Below are positions 22,990 to 33,637 of a stretch of DNA of 42,135 bases, one piece after another. The position numbers and the translations under genes were made by a program. Every line of letters starts with the position of its first letter. Position 1 is the stretch's first letter. The notes beneath the pieces were generated by a model, which was not told where the DNA came from, ran no database searches, and saw nothing but the letters and a program-made list of their open reading frames with translations. Source of the DNA: a virus; the IMG/VR virus record IMGVR_UViG_3300026319_000002, positions 1 to 42,135 of that record. One strand, 5' to 3'.

Positions 22990-23459
22990 TAGATGAATTT
23001 CCCGATGACGCTGGCACCGGCCCCGGCTAACGCGTTGAGTGGTCCGGCTAAATTGAACGGGTTCGAGTATTCGAGCAGTTTGACTTCAACGCTGGCGCTG
23101 ACCGTGGTTGAGCCGACCCATTTGGTTAATTTGTTGGAGATCGCCTCGACAACAAACAAAGTCAGCAGCCCGCGGCCGACCGGTGCATCCCCGGCAAAAA
23201 GCGGAACCGGTAACCGACTCGCCAGAAGGGTTTCTAATAACAAGATACTGGCCGCCGGCGAGCGAGTATAAGGCGCGAAAAAACTCATGGCAAAACTGAT
23301 CTCGATCGGCTCGCTGCCGGTCGCTTCGATCAGATCGAGGCCATTGATCAATTTGTGTCGGACGAAGGTCTCTTTCCGGGTCTTAGCGATCTCATGAAAA
23401 GTGAACGTCGAGCCGTAGCCACCAACAAACGGAAGGGGTCCAAGGATTCCAACAACCAC
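22989..23459 (-). CDS. Tail protein U (P2 gpU-like)
   Basis: A 156-aa protein matching gpU: short glycine-rich start MVVGILGPLPFVGG, central RHKLINGLDLIEATGSEPIE, LLLETLLASRLPVPLFAGD and C-terminal SASVEVKLLEYS. Its P2 counterpart helps end tail tube growth. Here the gene lies between V and W and not before D as in P2, a local order change. Confidence 0.78.
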   Translation of the reverse strand: MVVGILGPLPFVGGYGSTFTFHEIAKTRKETFVRHKLINGLDLIEATGSEPIEISFAMSFFAPYTRSPAASILLLETLLASRLPVPLFAGDAPVGRGLLTLFVVEAISNKLTKWVGSTTVSASVEVKLLEYSNPFNLAGPLNALAGAGASVIGKFI

Positions 23460-23471
23460 ACAATCTAAATA

Positions 23472-24104
23472 CTAGATCGGGCCGCCGGTGCGGGTGCCAG
23501 AGTAACTATTGCCGGAAACATTCGAATCCGCATTGACCGACACATCTTGATCGACGGTCAATGTGCCGGTGATGTGTACCGGTCCATCCAAAGTAATGGA
23601 GCCAGCTTTAACCGTAGCGGTGGCTGCAATCACATCGGCCGCAGCGCCTACCGTCGCTTTCAGGGATCCGCCGATCTGAGCCAGGCAATCGCCGCCGGTG
23701 ACCAAGTGAAGCTCGGCCACCCCGGTCACGGTCAGAATCCCGCTATTGGGTTCAAACTCGAAATAGGCGCCTTTCTCGCTGGCCATGGCGATCGAATCCA
23801 AATGGGTCGGCTGATAAAGTGGGCTATTAGCGCTCGGGGTTGAACAGGCTACGACCCCTTGTTCGATGCCGGTGGCCGGATGCAACACAGTCACATTATC
23901 ATTGACACGCGGACAATAATGCATGCCGGTCCCGGCGGCGGCCTGGTTCCCGATCGGCAACCAATCGCTCGTCACATTGCGATCATGAAAAACCACTCTA
24001 ACTTCGGGGCCGTATTGCCCGCGGCGCCGATCGACCACCGTACCGAATCGGACCAGATTATGATGAGTCGGCTCAAATTTCTCGCCACTTCCGTACTCGG
24101 TCAT
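23472..24104 (-). CDS. Baseplate spike protein V (gpV-like)
   Basis: A 210-aa protein. An OB-fold N-terminus contains RRGQYGPEVRVVFHD and SDWLPIGN, followed by PRVNDNVTVLHP and a glycine-rich, beta-helical C-terminus with repeated short units (ATATVKAGSITLDGPVHITG) ending TRTGGPI. It is the central membrane-piercing spike of the contractile tail. No clear HxH iron-binding tip is visible at the end. Confidence 0.85.
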   Translation of the reverse strand: MTEYGSGEKFEPTHHNLVRFGTVVDRRRGQYGPEVRVVFHDRNVTSDWLPIGNQAAAGTGMHYCPRVNDNVTVLHPATGIEQGVVACSTPSANSPLYQPTHLDSIAMASEKGAYFEFEPNSGILTVTGVAELHLVTGGDCLAQIGGSLKATVGAAADVIAATATVKAGSITLDGPVHITGTLTVDQDVSVNADSNVSGNSYSGTRTGGPI

Positions 24105-24105
24105 A

Positions 24106-25302
24106 TTAAAAATCCAGGCATTTATGAATGTCTAGAGTGGTAGTCGAACCCGCGCCGCTTTTGCCCAAAAAATGATGTTCCACGTGTAAGACGAGCCAAT
24201 TGCCATCGAAGCCTTTGGCGAATCCGCTGACTGCATAAACGGTCGAACTTTCCACCGTCAGATTGAGCGGCAAAACAAAACTGTGTTTCCGCCGTTTTCG
24301 GTTTTTACTTTTGAGTTTGGCCAGCGCTTGACCCGTGGAATCGGCCAATTCATCGGTATGCGGAGTTGCGGGTGGATCATAGAGCGGCCCGGCCCAGCCG
24401 ACCTCGCCAGCCTTGGCGCCAGGAACCTGGCCTTCGCCCAGTGGCGGTTTACTGGTCGGATAAGCGACGTGCGGGTTCTCTTTAGTGTGAAGAGTGGGTA
24501 AGCCAGCTTCGGCCCCTGGATCGGTGGCAGTTGATTTGACGGTCGCGCCGAGCTGATTCGAGCGCCAGGCGCTCTCGGAATTAGCGTATACATCCTCGAC
24601 ATTGTCGGTCAAATACCAGCTTTCGACTCCGCCTACCCCGTTGATCCCACCCGGATTATTTTTGGTCGGGCAAATAATGGTTCCGATCGCACTTAGAGCT
24701 TCCTGTTCCGAATAGCCCCTAATCCACAGGCCGCCATTTTTGACCTTGAGAAACAGATCATGCTGTTTGCATAAGCGGTTGAGCAAATTATAGTCGGATT
24801 CGTCGTGTTGATCTACCCTGGCCAACGTCGGATTATCCTTGGTTAAATAATGAAGGCTCAAATTGTTCTTTTGCGCGATCTGGCCAGCTAATTCTTGCAA
24901 ATTGGTCGAGTCCCAAGCAAAGCTTTTGCGCTCGAGTCGACCGCTACTAGCTGGACTAATCGAGGACGCATAAAGATTGACAACGGTCCCACCCGGTTTG
25001 CTTTGGCTGATATCAACTCTGGAGACCATAAAAGAACCGGCGACATGATCGACAATCTCACCCGGATAATTCCAGTTCTCGGTATGGAAACTCAAAGTCA
25101 AGGGCACGACTGCTTTCAGGGTCCAGGTCAACCGAAACCGGCCTTCCGGATCCGCTAAACGCAACATGAGAGCATCGCCCGAAAATTGGATTCCCTCTTT
25201 GTAAATGAGCTCGATCAGCGATGGGTAAACCTCTTTGGTCACGTCAACACCATCATAGGTAACGATCGGCCGCGCAGTCCGCGCCTGGCTAAGCAGTGAC
25301 AT
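24106..25302 (-). CDS. Baseplate hub protein D (gpD-like)
   Basis: A 398-aa protein of the late-control-D/gp27-like family. Key blocks are [60 protein letters not shown] and [10 protein letters not shown]. It forms the trimeric hub that receives the spike. The HNH gene upstream runs 14 bp into it, and a 12/13 copy of its first 13 bases sits 61 bp upstream inside that gene. Confidence 0.88.
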   Translation of the reverse strand: MSLLSQARTARPIVTYDGVDVTKEVYPSLIELIYKEGIQFSGDALMLRLADPEGRFRLTWTLKAVVPLTLSFHTENWNYPGEIVDHVAGSFMVSRVDISQSKPGGTVVNLYASSISPASSGRLERKSFAWDSTNLQELAGQIAQKNNLSLHYLTKDNPTLARVDQHDESDYNLLNRLCKQHDLFLKVKNGGLWIRGYSEQEALSAIGTIICPTKNNPGGINGVGGVESWYLTDNVEDVYANSESAWRSNQLGATVKSTATDPGAEAGLPTLHTKENPHVAYPTSKPPLGEGQVPGAKAGEVGWAGPLYDPPATPHTDELADSTGQALAKLKSKNRKRRKHSFVLPLNLTVESSTVYAVSGFAKGFDGNWLVLHVEHHFLGKSGAGSTTTLDIHKCLDF

Positions 25303-25741
25303 ATTTCCGCTTCGGGCGATTCTTGATTTTGATAATGAATTTCAAATAAGTAAGCAGCGACATCGGACTTCTTTTATGTGTTACAAAAGGTCTTTTTGTT
25401 CCTCGTGGCACACCACCAGGTCTTTTATTTTCTGCTTGTTCTTTTTTTGTCGCCCACTGACAGTTTCTAGGTTCGTAATTCCCGTTGTTATCAATTCTGT
25501 GAATCGTCATTTTCGGATCGGGTTTCAGGCCCATATCTGAAAGAAAATTTTCAAAAATTTGCCATCGGTCACAAACGGTTATTCCCCGAGCACCGTAATG
25601 AGCAAAATCATATCTTTTGGGATCGCGACACCGGCGCCGCATTTCAACCCAAGTAATATATTCCGGCGTCAATTTTTCATGGCTCGCGTGTCCATGTTTG
25701 TATCCTGATTTGTTCCCCAAATTGTAAGATCCTCGATTCAT
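25289..25741 (-). CDS. HNH homing-type endonuclease
   Basis: A 150-aa protein. The N-terminal half has [20 protein letters not shown] and [12 protein letters not shown]. The HNH core is [20 protein letters not shown], followed by [10 protein letters not shown]. This layout is typical of free-standing HNH endonucleases that move between phages. It is squeezed between X and D: its ATG (25741) overlaps the X stop, and its stop lies inside D. The basic C-terminus RPKRKYVTA is read across the D ribosome-binding region. Confidence 0.85.
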   Translation of the reverse strand: MNRGSYNLGNKSGYKHGHASHEKLTPEYITWVEMRRRCRDPKRYDFAHYGARGITVCDRWQIFENFLSDMGLKPDPKMTIHRIDNNGNYEPRNCQWATKKEQAENKRPGGVPRGTKRPFVTHKRSPMSLLTYLKFIIKIKNRPKRKYVTA

Positions 25742-25952
25742 GCGGTTACAAATAGTTGGCCCCAAGGCACATTGCTCAAATTAGTGGAGGTGTTAACGGC
25801 CGGAACTTTAACCTGAATTCCGGCATCAAATTTGACCACATCGGCGTAAGCGGGATTTTCCCGCATCAGACTCGAGGCGAATCGTTCCGCTCCATAAATC
25901 CGAAGCGAAATCTGGTCCCACATCTCGCCGCCAATCGTGTTGACAATTGTGA

Positions 25953-25956
<4 letters not shown>
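25738..25956 (-). CDS. Tail protein X (LysM-like)
   Basis: A 72-aa gpX homologue. [20 protein letters not shown], then [19 protein letters not shown], is the LysM-like pattern of P2 gpX, which links hub components and may touch peptidoglycan. It starts with an ATGA overlap on the tape measure stop. Confidence 0.82.
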
Positions 25957-28400
<2,444 letters not shown>

Positions 28401-28401
28401 G

Positions 28402-28569
28402 TCAATCCTCCTTTGATGGCTTAAGCATTTCTCCTAAGCAACGTGACCAAGCAATCGCTTCTCCAATCGGAAGCCGAAGCCAGTACTCAATCGAAGTATG
28501 GCTATTGTGGGAGAGACCGAGATAGAGTTTCCGCATCATGTCGAGCGGATCCTCTAAGTCTTTTTCGTC
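28402..28569 (-). CDS. -1 frameshift extension of tail assembly chaperone (E'/GT-type)
   Basis: The -1 frame is open from the G7 run at 28575-28569 to TGA at 28402-28404, 1 bp before the tape measure ATG. It adds 55 residues starting DEKDLEDPLDMMRKL, including HTSIEYWLRLPIGEA and AWSRCLGEML, a Trp- and Leu-rich pattern typical of the second part of tail chaperones. There is no good independent start. The full frameshifted product would be 168 aa and would match gpE+E' of P2 or gpGT of lambda in position and design. Confidence 0.75.
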   Translation of the reverse strand, partial: DEKDLEDPLDMMRKLYLGLSHNSHTSIEYWLRLPIGEAIAWSRCLGEMLKPSKED

Positions 28570-28907
28570 CCCCCCGAATAGAGAAAAGACTGGGCGCGCA
28601 TGAATAGAAGCGTCTGTTCAGTAAACTGTAATTTACGCAGATCTTCCGGAGCAATCTGGTTCAGCTCAGCAATGACCAGACTGATATACTCTTCTTCCTT
28701 ATTTTTGTTGCTGGTTGTCCGCCAAACATCCGGATACATCCGGCGAAAAGTCTCGTTGATGGGGAAATATTTAAGCCCGCTAAGTTTCCGGGAATCGATG
28801 AGAAGCTTCTCAATCGTGCGATTGCCGACCTGGATCGGTTCGGCTAGTTCGTAATAACTCTCGGGATCTTCAGCGCCATTAGCGCTCGCAATTGGTGTTT
28901 CGTCCAC
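28554..28907 (-). CDS. Tail assembly chaperone, gpE-type
   Basis: A 117-aa protein of the phage tail assembly chaperone group: ELAEPIQVGNRTIEKLLI, SRKLSGLKYFP and VIAELNQIAPEDLRKL. It precedes the tape measure, as E does in P2, and ends with SGGTKKT just after a G7 slippery run. It binds the tape measure during tail assembly. Most ribosomes would stop here, and a fraction would shift into the downstream frame. Confidence 0.8.
   Translation of the reverse strand: MDETPIASANGAEDPESYYELAEPIQVGNRTIEKLLIDSRKLSGLKYFPINETFRRMYPDVWRTTSNKNKEEEYISLVIAELNQIAPEDLRKLQFTEQTLLFMRAQSFLYSGGTKKT
28569..28575 (-). other. G-GGG-GGG ribosomal slippery site
   Basis: The minus strand reads TCG GGG GGG ACG in the chaperone frame, so the heptamer fits X-XXY-YYZ. 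A -1 slip places ribosomes in the E'-like frame. The zero-frame stop comes 12 nt later. Confidence 0.7.
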
Positions 28908-28925
28908 ACCTATTAAATACAGAGG

Positions 28926-29147
28926 CTATTTGCCAACAAGAAAAGAAGCGATTGCTCGCCGGACGATTTCGCTAAAGGAGACATCTTCTTTTTTGGCTAA
29001 CTGGATCAAGATTTCCATGTATTGGAACGGAATCGCCACACGAATATGATGAGCATTACTTAGCCCGGTTTTCGGTCGACCCGCCCCTGGTCGTGCTCCA
29101 CCCCAATTTTCCGATTTCTTCTTTTTCACTTGATTTAGAATGAACAT
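28926..29147 (-). CDS. Ribbon-helix-helix regulator with AT-hook-like arm
   Basis: A 73-aa protein. The N-terminal arm is basic with WGGARPGAGRPK, an AT-hook-like motif common in small phage DNA-binding proteins. The C-terminal part, IRVAIPFQYMEILIQLAKKE then VSFSEIVRRAIASFL, has the ribbon-helix-helix pattern. It is divergent from a four-gene plus-strand cassette and its start lies within a 13-bp inverted repeat, so it probably represses itself and the cassette. Co-transcription with the downstream tail chaperone (19 bp away) is likely too. Confidence 0.75.
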   Translation of the reverse strand: MFILNQVKKKKSENWGGARPGAGRPKTGLSNAHHIRVAIPFQYMEILIQLAKKEDVSFSEIVRRAIASFLVGK

Positions 29148-29176
29148 TATTCAAGATTCTGGGTCTAATTCAAGTG
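29127..29176. promoter_or_regulatory. Operator shared by divergent regulator and plus cassette
   Basis: CACTTGATTTAGA (29127-29139) and TCTAATTCAAGTG (29164-29176) form an inverted repeat, 12 of 13 bases matching, with a 24-bp spacer. It covers the regulator start codon on one side and the ribosome site of the plus-strand gene on the other. ATTCAAG is also repeated directly at 29149 and 29168. Confidence 0.55.
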
Positions 29177-29179
29177 GAT

Positions 29180-29332
29180 ATGAAAAATTTTGTGACTCTA
29201 GCAGCAATCGCCGGAATGATGATAAGCGCCGAAACCAATAATTACCTAGCTTTCTGGTTATTGGCTGCTTGCCCATTTCTCGCTGATCAGGTCAAAACTT
29301 GCTTAGCGCTTTCGGCCCAATATTCGAAATGA
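29180..29332 (+). CDS. Small membrane protein of plus cassette (50 aa)
   Basis: ATG at 29180, TGA at 29330. The product MKNFVTLAAIAGMMISAETN continues into LAFWLLAACPFLADQV, so two hydrophobic segments are visible. Its stop overlaps the next start (ATGA), which shows it is translated as part of a cassette. No family recognised. It could be a holin-like or envelope-acting protein. Confidence 0.6.
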   Translation: MKNFVTLAAIAGMMISAETNNYLAFWLLAACPFLADQVKTCLALSAQYSK

Positions 29333-29634
29333 AAAGATCGATCACGATCCCAGTTTTAATCTTTGCCATTCTCCTTGGCCTTTTGGCCATACTTAACGCC
29401 GGCGATTTCAATTCATTCACTGGTGAATATGACGGGATCCAACCAGCTCATGCCGTCCGCGAACACAATGCCGGCCGAGCCCGGGAACGCGATGATAAAC
29501 TTGAGTGGATGCGCGCCCATTACGTGCCAGGTCATACGGTCATTCTCTCGAATGGATCAATGGTGATTACCGAAAACAGCGTCGCCTATTTTATCTTGAA
29601 CCCGTATTGGCGTTCAACCTTGGTCGTACCTTAA
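29329..29634 (+). CDS. Membrane-anchored or exported protein of plus cassette (101 aa)
   Basis: The start at 29329 is set by the ATGA overlap with the gene before. Residues 5-22 form a hydrophobic anchor or signal (ITIPVLIFAILLGLLAIL), followed by a charged soluble domain with AREHNAGR-like helix and the compact end GHTVILSNGSMVITENSVAY. It is probably exposed in the periplasm. No family recognised. The next gene starts directly at its stop. Confidence 0.6.
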   Translation: MKRSITIPVLIFAILLGLLAILNAGDFNSFTGEYDGIQPAHAVREHNAGRARERDDKLEWMRAHYVPGHTVILSNGSMVITENSVAYFILNPYWRSTLVVP

Positions 29635-29829
29635 ATGAGCACTCAATCAGACCAACCTGCCACCAAAGCCGATCTACAATTAGCAATCCGCGAGTTACGC
29701 GAATTTGTGCTAGATCGAGAAACCGCCCTCTTGTGGAAAGTAATTGCTCTACAAGTAACATTAATAGGGGTGATTGCTGGCGCACAGTGGACCGCGATCA
29801 CATTCATATTGCAGCATTGGAAGCCTTAA
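29635..29829 (+). CDS. Small coiled-coil membrane protein of plus cassette (64 aa)
   Basis: ATG follows the previous TAA without a gap. The N-terminal helix ATKADLQLAIRELREFVLD is the pattern of DUF1640-like or XhlA-like coiled-coil proteins, followed by a membrane segment WKVIALQVTLIGVIAGAQW. Such proteins anchor in the membrane with a cytosolic coil. Role in lysis control or exclusion is possible but unproven. Confidence 0.6.
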   Translation: MSTQSDQPATKADLQLAIRELREFVLDRETALLWKVIALQVTLIGVIAGAQWTAITFILQHWKP

Positions 29830-29906
29830 ATGATCCAATTCCGAGAACAGCGCGGAACCAATGGCCAAATCTAGATACGCGGTTTTGACCGAGGAATGGT
29901 GAAGTT

Positions 29907-30218
29907 ATGGAATGCGACTCGAGGACTTGGTCGCATTACTTCGAAAAGAGCCGCGCCCAGCGAATCCTAGCCCAGGAAGATCTCCCCGGTAGCCATTGGC
30001 TCTCGACCGTCTTTCTCGGATTAGACCATAATTGGGATCCCGTCGGACCACCTCACTGGTTTGAGACCATGATCTTTGAACGTAGCGATGGGAAACCTAA
30101 CCTGATCACGGATCGAATTCCTTCGATCGGGAAAGAGATTTTCTGTCAGCGCTACACGACATTGGCCGAAGCCCTCAAAGGCCATGAAAAAGCCAAGCAA
30201 TGGTTCCTAGATCGCTAG
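29907..30218 (+). CDS. Conserved-looking phage hypothetical protein (103 aa)
   Basis: A soluble 103-aa protein with the distinctive WLSTVFLGLDHNWDP and PPHWFETMIFE, followed by a C-terminal helix TLAEALKGHEKAKQWF. This small-protein pattern recurs in phages and prophages, but I know of no function. It is convergent with the tail tube gene and the two stop codons share CTAG. It may belong to the plus cassette, although 77 bp separate it from the third gene. Confidence 0.65.
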   Translation: MECDSRTWSHYFEKSRAQRILAQEDLPGSHWLSTVFLGLDHNWDPVGPPHWFETMIFERSDGKPNLITDRIPSIGKEIFCQRYTTLAEALKGHEKAKQWFLDR

Positions 30219-30733
30219 GTATTAGCTCGGGTGCCCTGGTTCAGATCGACTCCGTTAATTACGCAAACATCGTTGAACGGATCCAATTCCCAGTATTTTT
30301 TGCCGCCGAAAATAAGCGTCAGAATTAAACAATCGAAGACCATTGTGATCTGGCCTTTGGTGCTGGCATCGCGGCGCCCGGGATCATAAGACGCGCCCAA
30401 AAGTCGCATATCGATTTCCTCCGGATATTCGTCGAACTGGCCGGAATTGGTATCAAACATTTGCACGCTCGAGAGACAACGAACGTCTTGGGTTTGACCA
30501 ATAAACATTTCCAAGCTTTGGACCGTATTGGCGTGAAAGCTCAAGGTCGTTTCCATCGGTTGCAGATTGCCGATGACCCCGAGTTTCAAACTGCCGGCCA
30601 AACCAGCCCCCTTAACCGTATCACTTTCCCAAACCAGTTTCGGTAACACGATATCGGCTAGTCCGATCGCTCGGCCCCCACCCGACCGGCCCGGATAGAC
30701 ATTGAAATTTTTGACGACGCTTGGATAAATCAT
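30215..30733 (-). CDS. Tail tube protein (P2 FII-type)
   Basis: A 172-aa protein following the sheath gene after 2 bp. It matches FII: IYPSVVKNFNVYPGR, ADIVLPKLVWESDTVKGAGL, GNLQPMETTLSFHAN and a GQITMVFDCLILTLIFGGKK core. It polymerises into the inner tube. It is the last tail gene before the inserted plus-strand cassette. Confidence 0.88.
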   Translation of the reverse strand: MIYPSVVKNFNVYPGRSGGGRAIGLADIVLPKLVWESDTVKGAGLAGSLKLGVIGNLQPMETTLSFHANTVQSLEMFIGQTQDVRCLSSVQMFDTNSGQFDEYPEEIDMRLLGASYDPGRRDASTKGQITMVFDCLILTLIFGGKKYWELDPFNDVCVINGVDLNQGTRANT

Positions 30734-30735
30734 AG

Positions 30736-32244
30736 CTAGATACTCTCACTACTAGAAATCGTGATTTGACTGATCCACGCGGTCAATCCGGCGACATCAT
30801 ATTCCAGGAGTAAATCGAGCGTTCTGATCGGAGTCGGCGGGGTCCACAAAATATGGAACTTGTAAATACCGGCCATCACATCCGCGGCCAAATTTTCTGC
30901 TGGTAGCCAGCGGACCCGGAACGTGTTACAGGCGCCTTCTTGCACCAGCGAATTGCCAAATTGCTGAATGGTTAACCCAATACTGCCTAAGGTCGTTTTA
31001 TTGCCGGGTAAATCGATATCTTGGGCCAGGGTGAGACCAAGGCTGTTCCCTAGCCAATTGAACATTCGGCGCAGCGGAATCCACATATCATGGACGTCGG
31101 TATCAACCGGATAAGCACAAGTAAAATCACCAATCAGACGCCAACCATTGGAATTAACGATATTGACCAAGCCCCAATTTTCGATGGCATCACTCTGGGC
31201 CAAATCCATATCGATTTGGGTGCCATCAGCTAAAATTGCCCGATCAACCCAGATCCCTTTATTGGAAGGAGAAACGTAGGGGATGTTGTTAAATTTGGCG
31301 TCGGTCACTAGCATCGCGACCGCCAGAATCGTCGAGAAATGATATTTCTTGGCGGTGCCTAAACCACCGAGCGGCCAACCACAAAATTCGAATGCGCTCA
31401 CCACATTATTCGAATTTTTCCAAACCAACAAATCCTCGTACTTTTTGACCGTCGTGGTATCGGCACCCCAACAAGAAACTCCACGGAACCGGCCATTGGA
31501 AATCGATTGGGCCCGGGCATTACCAGCGGCAATCACCGCCGGATCAAATTCGTACTTGGGACAAATCACCGTGCCCGGGACGATATCGGTGATCGTGTAA
31601 ACTTTTTCGACATTTTCTAGTCCGAGATAATTGCCGTTAATATCGACTCCACCGATGATATCGACATTGGTAATCAGGGTCAGATCCGGAGTCGAAAAAT
31701 CAAGTTTCACCGTCAGTTCGGACGCCATCGGTGAAGCGGTAAAAATCGAGAGAGTCGCGGTTTTTAAACTGGGATCATCATAAGCAAAGGAAAAATCGAT
31801 CCCCTGCTTATAAATCACGCCAGCGGTGCCGGTGACCACCAGTGAAGCCAGAATCACTTCATTGGGAATTAAGACCTGTTTTTTGGCCGTAACCGCTGCC
31901 GTCGCGATACTGATTGCTCGGGAATGTTTAAAGGGATCATAGACATTGATCGGGATAAGCGGCGAAACCGAATTCTCGATCATCGCGGCATCGTAGACCT
32001 CCATCAAATCGTAGCTGGCCCAATCAGTCGATTCGCCCAATTGAGTGGTAAAATCGCTGGCGATTTCGCAAAGAATCGGCCGGTTAACCACGCTTTTGTA
32101 ACCGCCGGCTATGAAAGTAAACCCTGGCAAAGAGTGGACCGGCGCGGTCCCACAAGGCACAATCGCGCCGGAATCGGCTCGGATAACCGGCAATAAACTG
32201 GTGGGAACATCGGAAACGATTACGCCGCGCTTAGTGATTGCCAT
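30736..32244 (-). CDS. Contractile tail sheath protein
   Basis: A 502-aa sheath protein. The N-terminal domain opens GVIVSDVPTSLLPVIRADSG and leads to GTAPVHS. A C-terminal assembly domain includes NNIPYVSPSNKGIW, GDFTCAYPVDTDVHDMWIPL and the final AGIYKFHILWTPPTPIRTLD. It contracts to drive the tube into the host. Order sheath then tube is as in P2 (FI, FII). Confidence 0.9.
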   Translation of the reverse strand: MAITKRGVIVSDVPTSLLPVIRADSGAIVPCGTAPVHSLPGFTFIAGGYKSVVNRPILCEIASDFTTQLGESTDWASYDLMEVYDAAMIENSVSPLIPINVYDPFKHSRAISIATAAVTAKKQVLIPNEVILASLVVTGTAGVIYKQGIDFSFAYDDPSLKTATLSIFTASPMASELTVKLDFSTPDLTLITNVDIIGGVDINGNYLGLENVEKVYTITDIVPGTVICPKYEFDPAVIAAGNARAQSISNGRFRGVSCWGADTTTVKKYEDLLVWKNSNNVVSAFEFCGWPLGGLGTAKKYHFSTILAVAMLVTDAKFNNIPYVSPSNKGIWVDRAILADGTQIDMDLAQSDAIENWGLVNIVNSNGWRLIGDFTCAYPVDTDVHDMWIPLRRMFNWLGNSLGLTLAQDIDLPGNKTTLGSIGLTIQQFGNSLVQEGACNTFRVRWLPAENLAADVMAGIYKFHILWTPPTPIRTLDLLLEYDVAGLTAWISQITISSSESI

Positions 32245-32247
32245 AAA

Positions 32248-32502
32248 TTAGCGTTTCCTAATGGGGGCCGGGAGTCGGATTGGGGGCGCTTCGACCGGCA
32301 CTCTTTCGCTCGGTGCACCGGGCGGAACACCGCTCGAGAATTCGCTAAAATCTTGGAACAGATTGGCAAAGGCTGGACTCGCATCCATTGCTGCTTTGAC
32401 CAGATCCGGTAGCTCTTCGCCCGCTTCCAAGACCCATTTTTTATGGGGATAAAGTGCTAAATCATTTCGCTTCGGGCCGGTGTAAATGATGATTCGCGCC
32501 AT
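32248..32502 (-). CDS. Small hypothetical structural protein (84 aa)
   Basis: An 84-aa protein with a short beta-like start (MARIIIYTGPKRNDLALYPH) and a proline-rich tail (PPGAPSERVPVEAPPIRL). It sits between the putative tail terminator and the sheath. Function is not recognised, but its position suggests a neck or tail accessory protein. Confidence 0.6.
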   Translation of the reverse strand: MARIIIYTGPKRNDLALYPHKKWVLEAGEELPDLVKAAMDASPAFANLFQDFSEFSSGVPPGAPSERVPVEAPPIRLPAPIRKR

Positions 32503-32539
32503 GTTTCAAAGGATAGATACCGGCGCTCAAGGAGTGACT

Positions 32540-33070
32540 TCACGGACGATAGACCCAAAGCTCACCAACCGAATCATCGGCTTCATTGATGCCCGGGGTC
32601 ATGATGCCGAACCGCGCGCTGACCCCGGCCACAAAATAAGGGAAATAATCTTTCGAGAGATCTTCGATTAAATTCCAGTGAACCGGATCATCGAGGAGCA
32701 CAAAACTTTTATCCACTAGGCCGGCCTCATAGAGCCGTTGGACCAGCACCATTGAGAGGTTCATCGAGTCCCGGTACCCGCTCCGGTCAGGATTATCGTC
32801 CCAGGTCAGAATAAAAAAGTGAATATCGCATTCCCCTTTTAAGCGAATATAGGAACCGCCGACCGCACGAATTGCGATCACCGGCGCCTTGTTCTGGGCT
32901 GGCATCTTCGGACCAGCTTGGAAACTCGGCACAAACCCCTGAACGACTTGGACCGGGATCGGATGAGCGCCCCGATCTTCCGGACTTTTAAGCTCAAAAT
33001 CTTGGACCCAAACCTTGACGTCACGCACTAGCAGCCGCTCCAGATCGAGGGGGAGAAACGCATTTTTCAT
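32540..33070 (-). CDS. Putative tail completion/terminator protein
   Basis: A 176-aa protein with VWVQDFELKSPEDRGAHPIP, GECDIHFFILTWDDNPDRSG and LVQRLYEAGLVDKSFVLLDD. Phages of this type often carry a protein of about this size before the sheath, where it would form the ring that ends the tail. Start overlaps the gpZ stop (ATGA). Assignment is by position and general pattern, not by a firm motif. Confidence 0.55.
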   Translation of the reverse strand: MKNAFLPLDLERLLVRDVKVWVQDFELKSPEDRGAHPIPVQVVQGFVPSFQAGPKMPAQNKAPVIAIRAVGGSYIRLKGECDIHFFILTWDDNPDRSGYRDSMNLSMVLVQRLYEAGLVDKSFVLLDDPVHWNLIEDLSKDYFPYFVAGVSARFGIMTPGINEADDSVGELWVYRP

Positions 33071-33633
33071 TTTGGCGGCGCCTTGGTCGATTTCCAGGCA
33101 AGAAATAAACTGACGTAATGCTCAAGCCGGCCCGCTAATTCTTCATTCATTGCTGCACTGGTCGGTTCCAAAACCTCGGATTTCCCGATCATTTCGGGAA
33201 TCGATAATCCGGTCATCTCCTGGATCGGTAACCGAGTCGCACCAATCCGCGAAAAAACCCCTTGATAGGATCTGCCGGGCATCGTGCGAATAAAAGCCTG
33301 GGGCAAAACACTTTGTTTGCGCACCAACTCCGTGAACTGGACCCCGCCGGGTTTAATGTCCCGGGCCCGGAAATAGATCAGCGGAATTTTTTTGGACCGG
33401 ACCCGGATAAACCCGAGCAGATTGCCGGCATTGGCTTTGTAGAGCCGCATATGCTCGGTGATATCCCGTTTAAGGACGTTGTAGCGCTCTGTGACGGCTT
33501 TTGAGCTGACGGTGCGGCCCATGTCCAGGGCATCGTTGATCGAGCGCGCCAGGGCCGTTTGCGCGGCCCCAGGGACCGTTCTTAAGCGGGCGGCCAGCTC
33601 TGCGGCATCGGGTAGGGCAATATTAACGTCCAT
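33067..33633 (-). CDS. Minor tail protein Z-like
   Basis: A 188-aa protein with the family pattern: many small helical turns (ARLRTVPGAAQTALARSIND), VTERYNVLKRDITEHMRLYK, and MTGLSIPEMIGKSEVLEPTS near the C-terminus, close to the GPSIP motif of lambda gpZ-type proteins. Z connects tail and head in lambda. Here it would do the same in a contractile virion. Confidence 0.75.
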   Translation of the reverse strand: MDVNIALPDAAELAARLRTVPGAAQTALARSINDALDMGRTVSSKAVTERYNVLKRDITEHMRLYKANAGNLLGFIRVRSKKIPLIYFRARDIKPGGVQFTELVRKQSVLPQAFIRTMPGRSYQGVFSRIGATRLPIQEMTGLSIPEMIGKSEVLEPTSAAMNEELAGRLEHYVSLFLAWKSTKAPPK

Positions 33634-33637
33634 TCTC

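Noticed and set aside
29830-29874. 14-codon ORF directly after the third cassette gene
   Set aside because: It is too short to support and has no recognisable sequence. It may be a remnant.
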